Origin: Giesbergeria anulus
Lineage (GTDB): Bacteria; Pseudomonadota; Gammaproteobacteria; Burkholderiales; Burkholderiaceae_C
Direction of reading: 5' to 3'
Length of the DNA: 64,000 nucleotides
Assembly (NCBI RefSeq): GCF_900111115.1
Contig: NZ_FOGD01000005.1
Coordinates: 1 to 64,000, forward strand
Of this stretch, positions 30,271 to 38,037 are shown piece after piece (the first letter of the stretch is position 1; every line of letters starts with the position of its first letter). A model generated the notes under the pieces. It saw only the letters and a list, made by a program, of their open reading frames with translations. It was not told where the DNA came from and did not search any database. The translations under genes and the position numbers were made by a program.

Positions 30271-30477
30271 GGGTCTCCCTAAATAATCATTGAATGCGCA
30301 ACGCATAAACCGGCGGCATTCTAGGAAGTCAATCCTGTTTAATCCTTACAGAACATCATTCGCTTATCCTGTATAATCATCTCCCCATCGGCGCTAGGGT
30401 ACAGCCTGCAATCGGCGGGCCTCTGGAGTTGTCTACCCACGAGGCCCCAAAGCACACCCTGCAGGCGCTGCGGAACA

Positions 30478-31965
30478 TCATGGCGCGTCGCGTACCAAGC
30501 GCACAAAATTGGCGATGCGCACCACGTCGCCCTGTGGGCCAAGGCCGTACGCTGACTGACCGCGAGCATCTTTACCGAGCAGGTAATTACTGACGTTGCC
30601 ACTCTTGGGATCACTGCGCTGGGCACCAGCGCCATGCACGTCCAGCAGGCTGTAGCTGCTGCTGCCCGGCAAGCGCATCCAGCCCAGCGCCCGGCCAAAA
30701 GCGACATAGACCGCGCCGTTGCTATCGAGGTGGGTGGTGCTGGCCCAATACCAAGGGTAATCGGTGGTGCCGCCTTCGTTAGTGATAGCAGTTGCCGTGA
30801 ACAGGGGGCTGAGTGCTGCCGATTGGGTGGTGGCTGGCGAGCGGCTGTAATCGACAATGCTCTGCAACTCTTTGGCGTTGGGCATACGCCAGTCGTTGTG
30901 GCCGAAAGCGTTGGCGCTGTTTTGCGCCTGCACCCAAGCCAAGGCGTCCTGCCAGTTTTTGGCAACGCCGCTGTCGGTCTGCGCCCACATCAGGCCGGTA
31001 GCGTGGTCAGTGATGGTGCCATCACCATTGGCCGATAGTTGATTAACACCATAGTTGCTGTTGCCGCGCACATAGCGGACATACAAGGTGCTGCCGGTTC
31101 TGCTGCCCGGCGTGTACTGGGGGTAGCCCTTGATGCGGCCATCAATGAAGTTGACGCCAAACACCGTTACATCGCCATTCATGGTGGTGCTCACGTACTT
31201 GGTGGCCGACCAGTCTTGGCCGTCAATCACTCGGCCCCCCGTGGCATCACCAAAGACGATCTCGAAATAGCGGGTGTCAATGTAGGGCACAGAACTGGCA
31301 GCCGTGGCCGCCGACTTGCCGTTAAAGTCGATCAGCGAATACAGCTCCTTGATGGTGGGCATACGCCAGTCGCTGTAGCCACCTACCCGGCTGCTGCTGG
31401 CCCCGGCGACGGCGGCGTCCCAAGTGACTTTGCTGCCGCGTGCTGCCACCCACATCAGCCCGGTATGCAGATCGGTGATGGTGCCATCGCCATTGTTTTG
31501 GTAAGACAGTTGCCGACCAGCAAACTGCGCGTCCTCGCCATAGAAAGCAGCCGTGGCGGTGGCGGGCGCACTGCCCAGCTCAGCGGTGTTGCCATAAAAC
31601 TTGCGCTGGCCGGTATCGACCAGCGGATAAGTGGCACTGCTGCTCGCCGGGCACTGGGCTTGCCCCACCCAAAATGCCAAGCTGCCGATATCTTGCACCG
31701 CCCCATTGGAGGCGGGGCCAAGGTAGTAAACGTGGCTGTCCGCCGAAGAGACGGCCAGATAGGTGCTCAGGCTAGGGTAGTGGCGGTAGTAGTAGCTGCC
31801 GCTCTGGCCGCTAACGGCACCCGCCGGTGCGAACAGTTCAGGCGCATGGCTTTCGGCCCAAGCAAACAGGCAATCGGTTTGGGTGTTGGCCGCAGCGGCA
31901 TGGCCTTGGGTAGCCAAAGCGAGCGACAGCGCGGCCATGCCGCAAAGGTGTTGAGACAGTCTCAT
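30478..31965 (-). CDS. Exported protein with two DUF1566 (Lcl-type) domains
   Basis: 495 aa from the ATG at 31965, with AAGGACA upstream. The signal peptide ends ALATQGHAAAA. Residues about 30-105 form a module (DCLFAWAESHAPELF ... VYYLGPASNGAVQDIG) shared with the gene at 27398-28117. Two DUF1566 repeats follow, each with NGDGTITD...TGLMW and a DWRMP..KEL block (residues about 155-260 and 300-420). DUF1566 proteins are secreted C-type-lectin-like folds seen in adhesins and surface proteins; the ligand is unknown. The frame continues to 32049 without a better start. Confidence 0.78.
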   Translation of the reverse strand: MRLSQHLCGMAALSLALATQGHAAAANTQTDCLFAWAESHAPELFAPAGAVSGQSGSYYYRHYPSLSTYLAVSSADSHVYYLGPASNGAVQDIGSLAFWVGQAQCPASSSATYPLVDTGQRKFYGNTAELGSAPATATAAFYGEDAQFAGRQLSYQNNGDGTITDLHTGLMWVAARGSKVTWDAAVAGASSSRVGGYSDWRMPTIKELYSLIDFNGKSAATAASSVPYIDTRYFEIVFGDATGGRVIDGQDWSATKYVSTTMNGDVTVFGVNFIDGRIKGYPQYTPGSRTGSTLYVRYVRGNSNYGVNQLSANGDGTITDHATGLMWAQTDSGVAKNWQDALAWVQAQNSANAFGHNDWRMPNAKELQSIVDYSRSPATTQSAALSPLFTATAITNEGGTTDYPWYWASTTHLDSNGAVYVAFGRALGWMRLPGSSSYSLLDVHGAGAQRSDPKSGNVSNYLLGKDARGQSAYGLGPQGDVVRIANFVRLVRDAP

Positions 31966-32051
31966 GGGGTGTCCTTTCGAGGGAATAGGGTGGGCACAGC
32001 GGAACAACCTATAGATCGTATCAATTGCGCCTAGCCCCCTTCGTTCCACAC

Positions 32052-32080
32052 TTGCATCATACGGACAACAGCCGTATGAT
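32052..32080 (+). promoter_or_regulatory. Promoter and palindromic operator of the toxin-antitoxin pair
   Basis: A perfect inverted repeat ATCATACGG-acaacag-CCGTATGAT (32056-32080, 9-bp arms) overlaps a sigma70-type promoter with -35 TTGCAT (32052-32057) and -10 TATGAT (32075-32080), spaced by 17 bp. It lies 25 bp before the antitoxin ATG. This is the layout expected for autorepression by a ribbon-helix-helix antitoxin. Confidence 0.75.
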
Positions 32081-32105
32081 TAAAATCTTGTTGTACGGAG
32101 GCTAT

Positions 32106-32390
32106 ATGGGAACACTCGCCATCAAAGACGCACGCATGGAGTTAAAAACCACACGCGAAACCAAAGAGCTTCTGAGCAAGGCAGCCATTTTGGATGGCAT
32201 GGATCTGTCGGCTTTTATGCTGGCCTCGGCGATAGAAAAAGCACGGGCTGTTTTGCGTGACCATGCGGCCATTAACCTTTCTGCGGAGGGGCAACTCCAG
32301 CTGGTGAGGCTATTGCAAGCGCCCGCTGAACCCACTGAAGCGATGCAGAATTTTCGCCAGCAAGCGCGTTTGAAGGTGCGCGGCGAATGA
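32106..32390 (+). CDS. DUF1778 antitoxin (TacA/AtaR-like)
   Basis: 94 aa from the ATG at 32106, with a strong GGAGG 6 nt upstream. An N-terminal ribbon-helix-helix (AIKDARMELKTTRETKELLSK begins the fold at about residue 4) is followed by the DUF1778 helix DLSAFMLASAIEKARAVL. The C-terminal tail FRQQARLKVRG would wrap the partner toxin. The family neutralises GNAT toxins and represses its own promoter, and a palindrome sits over the promoter here. It overlaps the acetyltransferase gene by 4 bp. Confidence 0.88.
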   Translation: MGTLAIKDARMELKTTRETKELLSKAAILDGMDLSAFMLASAIEKARAVLRDHAAINLSAEGQLQLVRLLQAPAEPTEAMQNFRQQARLKVRGE

Positions 32391-32902
32391 GCTTCGTTAT
32401 TGCTCGCTTTGATCCTACTATTAAATACACTGGACTGAATCAGTTTGATTGCCACTTGCATCCAGTGAATAAATTTGTCAAAGATTCGCTGAAAAAGCAA
32501 GTTAAACAAGGATTGAGTGTTGCCTACGTTCTTTTAGAGGAAGGGCAAAACGGAAACCCTGATCGGTTTGTCGGCTTCTACACCATTGCCAATCATGCGA
32601 TTGCTGTGTCCGCCATTTCTACGCTGCAGCTAGGATCACTGCCAAAAACAATCCCTTGTATCCGTCTGATCATGTTGGGAATTCATGCTGGCGATGCAAA
32701 AAAAGGCTATGGTAGTCAACTCATGAACCATGCCTTTGATGTGATTAAGAGAAGTGCGCAGAGTGTAGGGTGCTATGGTCTTTACTTGGATGCAGATGCC
32801 GGAGCAGTAGCGTTTTATCAGAAATTAGGGTTTGTGCTCTTGGAAGGTGACAAAACACCCAATCCATCACCAATGTTTATTCCATTGTCTGCTATTCCAT
32901 AA
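32387..32902 (+). CDS. GNAT acetyltransferase toxin (TacT/AtaT-like)
   Basis: 171 aa, starting inside the antitoxin stop (ATGA). GNAT motif A is LIMLGIHAGDAKKGYGSQLM, with an acetyl-CoA loop KKGYGS, and the C-terminal signature is AVAFYQKLGF with the tyrosine typical of these toxins. Members acetylate the amino acid on charged tRNAs and stop translation. The base composition is lower in GC than the flanking chromosome, suggesting acquisition. Together with the DUF1778 gene it forms a complete type II toxin-antitoxin operon. Confidence 0.87.
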   Translation: MSFVIARFDPTIKYTGLNQFDCHLHPVNKFVKDSLKKQVKQGLSVAYVLLEEGQNGNPDRFVGFYTIANHAIAVSAISTLQLGSLPKTIPCIRLIMLGIHAGDAKKGYGSQLMNHAFDVIKRSAQSVGCYGLYLDADAGAVAFYQKLGFVLLEGDKTPNPSPMFIPLSAIP

Positions 32903-32918
32903 AGCCGGTAGGCTGTAG

Positions 32919-32944
32919 GTCAGGTTAGCGCAGCGTAACCGGAC
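32919..32944. repeat. Hairpin GTC-GGTTA/TAACC-GAC
   Basis: GTCaGGTTA and TAACCgGAC flank an 8-nt core (GCGCAGCG), making a hairpin 17 bp after the toxin stop. The sequence resembles a short intergenic repeat common in proteobacteria with the core GGTTAGCGCAGCGTAACC. It may act as a transcript end. A loose relative of the GACCC-loop hairpin at 36892 follows at 32994-33019. Confidence 0.4.
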
Positions 32945-33124
32945 GCCGGTTTGCCCCAGCATGGCTTTGTTGGATGCGTAAAACCGACGTAAAAATAATT
33001 TGACCCTGGCCCCTTTATTCCTACAGCGTAACCCAATACCCTTTTTGGGTGACGCGGGTACACCAAAGGGGGGTTGGTGCAGTAGCAGAGAATTATGAAC
33101 TATCTGCGTTGCAGGAAATTTGCC

Positions 33125-33448
33125 ATGACCACAAATGCTAAGCCCCAAAGCCTTATTTTTTAGGCAGTACATGAAACTGCCACAGATTTGCATCATCTGG
33201 GGTTGATTGACAAGCGCAAGATGTTGAAATACGACACACTGTGTCTTGCACCAGTGCCAACGTACCACAGTGAAAAATCCGGGCCTTGCACGAAAGTTTC
33301 AAGCTCAGCCAATCGGTGCTGGCCGCATTTCTTAATATCAGCCTATCGACCGTGTGCAAATGGGAAATAGGCGATAAAACACCCCAGCGGCCCCTCTTTT
33401 AAACTACTCCACTTGCTGGAGCGCAAGGGTTTGGAGAGTTTACTGTGA
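33125..33448 (+). pseudogene. Decayed HigA-like XRE-family antitoxin gene
   Basis: A remnant of an HTH antitoxin of about 107 aa can be rebuilt across two frames with three lesions. It starts at ATG 33125, behind AGGAAA. A nonsense codon TAG at 33161 probably replaces a Glu codon before AVHETATDLHHLGLIDKRKM. A 1-nt deletion in the A-run at 33273-33277 shifts the frame before IRALHESFKLSQSVLAAFLN. A 1-nt insertion in the C-run at 33391-33394 shifts it back before SFKLLHLLERKGLESLL and the TGA at 33446. The helix-turn-helix SQSVLAAFLNISLSTVCKWE is still clear. The family is normally paired with a RelE/HigB toxin; none is recognisable upstream. Confidence 0.75.
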
Positions 33449-33542
33449 ATGAACTAAAGTAAGCGGCAGTTGGAAGCTGTCCGCTTAAGTACTGTGATTA
33501 GCGCCAATGCCAAAAATAATTCGAGCCTTGCACATTTATTCC

Positions 33543-34418
33543 TCACATACCGTAATATTTTGAGCTAAATGCAACACACAGTGGGGCTTCGTCGTACTGA
33601 CACGAAACGCTAACCTTTAACTTTCTCCGATGATCGTAGTAAGTGTGATAATGCGTTTGCTTGCGAGCCAATTCAAGCTCAGAAATGCTTATACTCAAGG
33701 CACCCAAAGCCGCTTCGGAATCAAATTCTTGATTTTTATAATGAGGAGCCGTTTGTTTTAGCTCAACTTCGACATAGCTGATAAAGTTACCCTCTGCCTC
33801 AAGCAACAGGCGGCATTCTTTATTCTCTACAACAATATTCCCTACTTCATTCGCTTTTCCATCAACCTCCCTCTCGGCCCTCTCAATGCTCATTCCCATA
33901 TATTGAAATGGCCTATGAAAAGGCTTTGACATCATTGATAGATTTCTAGAAAAAGCTTTGTCTGCGGCCGTTCCAAGGTTGTTGTGATATTTTATAGCCT
34001 GCATTGCACTTTTATTAAATACAACTCCAATACTATTTATCAAAGCCTTAAATGATTCTTCGTATAAGTTCTCGGCTTTAAAATCAGCGTAGAGCTTTCC
34101 GATCAAAAATCCTGGGGGATCGCATTCCTTTAACATGATTGGCAATACCTTTATTGATCGGCCATTTATTTGATTATTCATTGCCACATCGAGTTCGTTA
34201 ACTACCCACGGAGCCTCTACCGAGTTCGGGGACAAAATTACGGCAAAATAATCAACACTTTCTATTCCCTGCCTAATTTTCTGAATCAGTGAATCTCCAA
34301 TTTTCATCTCTGCTTCATCAAGCCAGTATTTGACACCATGCGCATCCAAATCCGCTGCCAGCTTACGAACAAATTCTTTATCTCTATGGTTATGGCTCAA
34401 GAAAACACTGATAGTCAT
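33543..34418 (-). CDS. TIR-domain protein, candidate defence effector
   Basis: 291 aa. Residues 1-125 are a TIR domain: beta-A segment ISVFLSHNHRDKEF, a BB-loop region YWLDEAEMKIGD (31-42), and SPNSVEAPWVVNELDVAM, where Glu75 is the position of the catalytic NADase glutamate. Residues about 135-291 match nothing I recognise; they contain a helical linker and a charged mixed domain ending FSSKYYGM. Bacterial TIR proteins often deplete NAD+ during phage infection, but no sensing domain is identified. It is AT-rich compared with its neighbours. It lies 84 bp downstream of a GIY-YIG gene on the same strand, behind an attC-like element. The start ATG follows a weak AGAAG. Confidence 0.85.
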   Translation of the reverse strand: MTISVFLSHNHRDKEFVRKLAADLDAHGVKYWLDEAEMKIGDSLIQKIRQGIESVDYFAVILSPNSVEAPWVVNELDVAMNNQINGRSIKVLPIMLKECDPPGFLIGKLYADFKAENLYEESFKALINSIGVVFNKSAMQAIKYHNNLGTAADKAFSRNLSMMSKPFHRPFQYMGMSIERAEREVDGKANEVGNIVVENKECRLLLEAEGNFISYVEVELKQTAPHYKNQEFDSEAALGALSISISELELARKQTHYHTYYDHRRKLKVSVSCQYDEAPLCVAFSSKYYGM

Positions 34419-34435
34419 TTTATTCAGCTTCTTAT

Positions 34436-34493
34436 GTATAAGGTTGGAATTCAGCCGCCACTTGAAACGATCGGCTGGAGCGAGAGGTTAGGT
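34436..34493 (-). other. attC-like integron recombination site, decayed
   Basis: On the minus strand a 58-bp element starts 9 bp after the nuclease-like stop codon with ACCTAAC (34493-34487), a perfect R'' core (RYYYAAC). It continues with TCGCTCCAGCCGA, a short loop, and GGCGGCTGAATTC, and ends CTTATAC where a GTTRRRY core is expected. CAGCCG and CGGCTG form the L''/L' stem. Element order, spacing and length match cassette attC sites such as that of aadA1, but the R' core is degenerate. It ends 17 bp before the TIR start codon. A 7-bp hairpin AGCGAGA/TCTCGCT at 34479-34499 also surrounds the R'' core. Confidence 0.5.
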
Positions 34494-34502
34494 CTCGCTG
34501 TG

Positions 34503-34955
34503 CTACTGCTTAGTATTTGCCGCTGGTATGTCGCCATGGCGCTGCCTATAAAGAAACTGTAGATATTCCTCAGCACACGAGATCAAATAAGGCTCTGCAT
34601 GATTCATAAATCCGGGCACAACGTAAATACCTTCCGGGTCAAATTTTATTTTTTCGCGGTACTCCTTAAACCTCTTTCCCGGGTTTGTCTTTGGATTGCC
34701 ATTGGCAGCCTTTCTATCAGTAATAGTGTAAAGATGCTTTTGGCATCTTGAAAATATCGTTTCTCCAATTGCTTTTCCGATGTACTTGACTTTGATGCTA
34801 AGCGGGTCAAAGTCATTTTCGGAACACTGACCATCATGCAAGAAGTATATTCCAGGAAAATTCAGATCGTCGATTAGGCGCTCGAATTGCGTTAGCGCAA
34901 TCGGCTTACCAAAAGTGACTTCAAGGTGAAAATTGGCGACAAATGGATTTGGCAT
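34503..34955 (-). CDS. GIY-YIG nuclease-like protein
   Basis: 150 aa. The two halves of the GIY-YIG signature are at residues 35-37 (FPGIYFLHDG) and 58-60 (VKYIGKA), separated by an unusually long, acidic insert. The helix that normally carries the catalytic Arg reads IFSRCQKHL (Arg70). Candidates for the metal-binding Glu are Glu121 and Glu129/130 (in SCAEEYLQFL). It probably cleaves nucleic acid, but the target is unknown. It starts 9 bp after an integron-type core GTTAGGC and stops just before an ACCTAAC core, as a gene cassette would. The TIR gene follows on the same strand. Confidence 0.72.
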   Translation of the reverse strand: MPNPFVANFHLEVTFGKPIALTQFERLIDDLNFPGIYFLHDGQCSENDFDPLSIKVKYIGKAIGETIFSRCQKHLYTITDRKAANGNPKTNPGKRFKEYREKIKFDPEGIYVVPGFMNHAEPYLISCAEEYLQFLYRQRHGDIPAANTKQ

Positions 34956-35411
34956 GATTGTGAGGCCTAACTATGATTAGACGACAGTCCCACGTTGACC
35001 GTCAGTCGGAAAAAACTGCACAATCCTACAGCACCCAAAGGAAAATTTGGGCAGATCGTATGGAGACAAAACTCATTTTTTGCGGATGGCAACTCGTAGA
35101 TCAAAGTAGCACAGCAGGGCTTGCGCCTACCCGCCATCCACCGTTAGACTCGGCCCTATCGTGCGAAAAAGGCGCGATACGGGTTTGGACGCCCGGTTTT
35201 AGAAGGCGCAGCAGCCGCACCCTCCTTGGGGGACAGCGGCTTTTCTTTGGCTAGATGCTGCGCGCACGGCTTTTGCTTTAGGGCGGGCTGTGTGGGGACA
35301 CCCGCGAGGGTGTGCCGGTTCCTTCTGCCGGTCGTCCAACCCTACACGGTCTGCCACCCTCTTTTGGACGGGAGGGGGGCAGGTTGACCACCTGTTCAGA
35401 AGGAGCCAATC
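34956..35411. other. 456-bp non-coding region with integron-type core sites
   Basis: The left part holds GTTAGGC on the minus strand (34971-34965), preceded by CGTCTAATCATA, similar to the L' arm of attC sites. GTCTAAC (35149-35143, minus) is a further R''-type core, next to a long inverted repeat GGATGGC/GCCATCC (35091-35141 region). Neither forms a complete standard attC with its partner. The right part (35150-35411) is GC-rich, with a hairpin ACACCC-gcga-GGGTGT at 35298-35313, and acts as leader for the small gene at 35412. Open frames here on either strand look spurious. Confidence 0.45.
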
Positions 35412-35675
35412 ATGGCTGACACCTTTCCCCACACTGCGGCCCCGCCGCAGGGCATTTCTCCGCCCCTGATGACCGCACAGGTCTTGCAACAGACTTTGCA
35501 CGCGCTGCACCTTTTGCTGGCCGAGCCACCGCACAGCCACGCGGGCACTTGGAGCCAGCAGCGCCAACGCGCCCTGCTGTGGCGCAACCGCCAGCATTTG
35601 CCATTGTTGGCTGGTTTTCGGGCCGATGGCAGCGTCGATGTGTTGTTCGATGCCATGCGCTTGACTGCGCCCTAA
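35412..35675 (+). CDS. Hypothetical protein, 87 aa
   Basis: I do not recognise this protein. It is supported by a strong ribosome-binding site (GAAGGAG, 8 nt upstream) and GC-rich codon use. It is mostly helical, with a Leu/Gln/His-rich N-terminal half (VLQQTLHALHLLLAEPP) and a basic Arg/Gln-rich middle (SQQRQRALLWRNRQ). There is no signal peptide or membrane segment. It lies 115 bp before the HTH_36 protein on the same strand and may be cotranscribed with it. Confidence 0.6.
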   Translation: MADTFPHTAAPPQGISPPLMTAQVLQQTLHALHLLLAEPPHSHAGTWSQQRQRALLWRNRQHLPLLAGFRADGSVDVLFDAMRLTAP

Positions 35676-35790
35676 GCGCCCGCGCCTTTCTTCCCTCTGT
35701 GGCCTCCCGGTGTCTAGCGGCTGCGCTGTGCAGCGGCCAGCGGGTGTGCGCCTGTGTGTTTGTGTTTTCTCTGTTGCGAGAGGTCTTGCC

Positions 35791-36933
35791 ATGACCGACA
35801 TTTTTTCTATTTGCCGCGCCAGCCTGCGTATGGGCCGTGCCGCTTGGCAGGTGACTTTGCCCAGTGGGGCCAAATTGGTGCTGTTGTGCATCATTAGCCA
35901 TTACAACGATGCGCGGGGCTGTGCCTTTCCGTCGCTGGTGCGGCTGGCCCGGATGTGTGGGCTGCACAAACGCACGGTGCAAACGCATATCACGCTGCTG
36001 GTACAAAAAGGCGTGCTGCACGTAGGCAAAGCCCCCGGCCTCAGCACCAACGTGTACCGCATCAACGAGGCCGCTTTGGCCCCACAACCCAGCGCTACAC
36101 ACGGCAGCAGCCATGCAGAAAATTTACCCACCGGGGTGGCGTTTTCTGCATCCAGCAGTGGTGATTTTTCTGGCCCATATGCAGAAATCACCACCCAGAA
36201 CGGAAGCAACGGAGTTCAACAGAAAAAGACAACGGAGCCACCCGCCACGCCTTGCCCAACACCAGCACCTCCAGCACCTGCACCCAAAGCCGAATCGTCA
36301 TCTTCTTTATTTTTGCAATCCTTGCAAAATCCAGAGGATCAGGCCGCCTTGCAGGCTTGGCAACAGGTGCGCCGCGCCAAAGGCAGGCCCGCCTTGCCCA
36401 ACGCGCTGCAATGCCAGCAATTGCTCCACCACGCCGCCAGCCTGAATCAACCTTTGGGCTGGGTGGTGCAGGTGATGGCCCTGAACGATTGGGCTTCGTT
36501 TGATCCGGCATGGCTCCACAACCAACGCCCACCGCCACGCTTACCCACCGTGGTCACACCGCCCAGCGCTGGCGTACAGCAGCCGCCCGAATCTCCGCCA
36601 CCCCAACCACCAGCACCACCCCCAGTCACCCCAGAAGAGGCCGCCCAAGCCAAGGCCCGCATGGCGGCTTGGTTAGCGCAGTGGCGTGACCCAGAGCCTA
36701 GCCGCTTTGCGCCCATCACCCCCTGTGGCCTACCGTGGGCCGACACCATCATTGCCAACGCGGTGCGTGGCGAGCCCGTCAGCCATGCGGCGCTGCATTG
36801 CGCCTGTGCTGCGGCCAAGGTATCGGTGCAGGCGGTGCGCGCAGCAGCCAAAACAGCCAAAACAGCTAAAACAGCTAAAACAGCTAAAACAGAAAAATGT
36901 GAATCTGACCCCCATTTTTCTGCTCCGGGGTAA
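35791..36933 (+). CDS. HTH_36-domain protein, replication-initiator-like
   Basis: 380 aa from the ATG at 35791, with AGAGG upstream; the frame is open to 35710. The N-terminal 95 residues form a winged helix of the HTH_36 type (LPSGAKLVLLCIISHYND, then FPSLVRLARMCGLHKRTVQ), common in plasmid and phage replication proteins. Long Pro/Ala/Ser/Gln-rich linkers (about 105-180 and 270-305) separate short helical segments. Near the C-terminus is a Lys-Thr-Ala tandem repeat, and the last dozen residues are encoded by a repeat-like hairpin. No replicase catalytic motif was found. It may be a remnant of an integrated element. Confidence 0.65.
   Translation: MTDIFSICRASLRMGRAAWQVTLPSGAKLVLLCIISHYNDARGCAFPSLVRLARMCGLHKRTVQTHITLLVQKGVLHVGKAPGLSTNVYRINEAALAPQPSATHGSSHAENLPTGVAFSASSSGDFSGPYAEITTQNGSNGVQQKKTTEPPATPCPTPAPPAPAPKAESSSSLFLQSLQNPEDQAALQAWQQVRRAKGRPALPNALQCQQLLHHAASLNQPLGWVVQVMALNDWASFDPAWLHNQRPPPRLPTVVTPPSAGVQQPPESPPPQPPAPPPVTPEEAAQAKARMAAWLAQWRDPEPSRFAPITPCGLPWADTIIANAVRGEPVSHAALHCACAAAKVSVQAVRAAAKTAKTAKTAKTAKTEKCESDPHFSAPG
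36849..36892 (+). repeat. 9-bp tandem repeat (AAAACAGCT)n inside the HTH_36 gene
   Basis: About five copies of AAAACAGCT/AAAACAGCC run head to tail and encode Lys-Thr-Ala repeats near the C-terminus. Because the unit is a multiple of three, copy-number changes would lengthen or shorten the protein without breaking the frame. Confidence 0.8.
36892..36920. repeat. Short palindromic element with GACCCC loop
   Basis: GAAAAATG (36892-36899) and CATTTTTC (36913-36920) are perfect 8-bp inverted arms around a loop TGAATCTGACCCC. The core AATCTGACCCC is a familiar dispersed sequence in Burkholderiales genomes, often near transposase-like genes. Here it supplies the last codons of the HTH_36 protein. 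A looser relative lies at 32994-33019. Confidence 0.5.
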
Positions 36934-36948
36934 TCGAATGGAAGTACA

Positions 36949-36974
36949 ACAAAAAACGCGCCCGAAGGCGCGTT
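36949..36974 (-). terminator. Rho-independent terminator of gapA
   Basis: On the minus strand AACGCGCC-ttcg-GGCGCGTT (36974-36955) is an 8-bp stem with a stable TTCG tetraloop, followed by T residues (36954-36951). It lies 26 bp after the gapA stop. Confidence 0.88.
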
Positions 36975-36999
36975 GTTGCAGGCTACAGCGGCAAGCGGT

Positions 37000-38037
<1,038 letters not shown>

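Noticed and set aside
30417-30447. Terminator after the DUF1566 gene (GGGCCTC/GAGGCCC)
   Set aside because: The stem is good but the loop is long (17 nt) and there is no T-run on either strand, so I did not list it as a terminator.
32924-32930. GTTAGCG as a further integron core site
   Set aside because: It does not fit GTTRRRY at the last two positions and is part of a self-contained hairpin repeat.
34973-35254. 93-aa plus-strand frame in the integron-like spacer
   Set aside because: No ribosome-binding site, odd Arg/Ser/Gln-rich composition, and it runs through the inverted repeat and core sites, so it is probably a chance frame.
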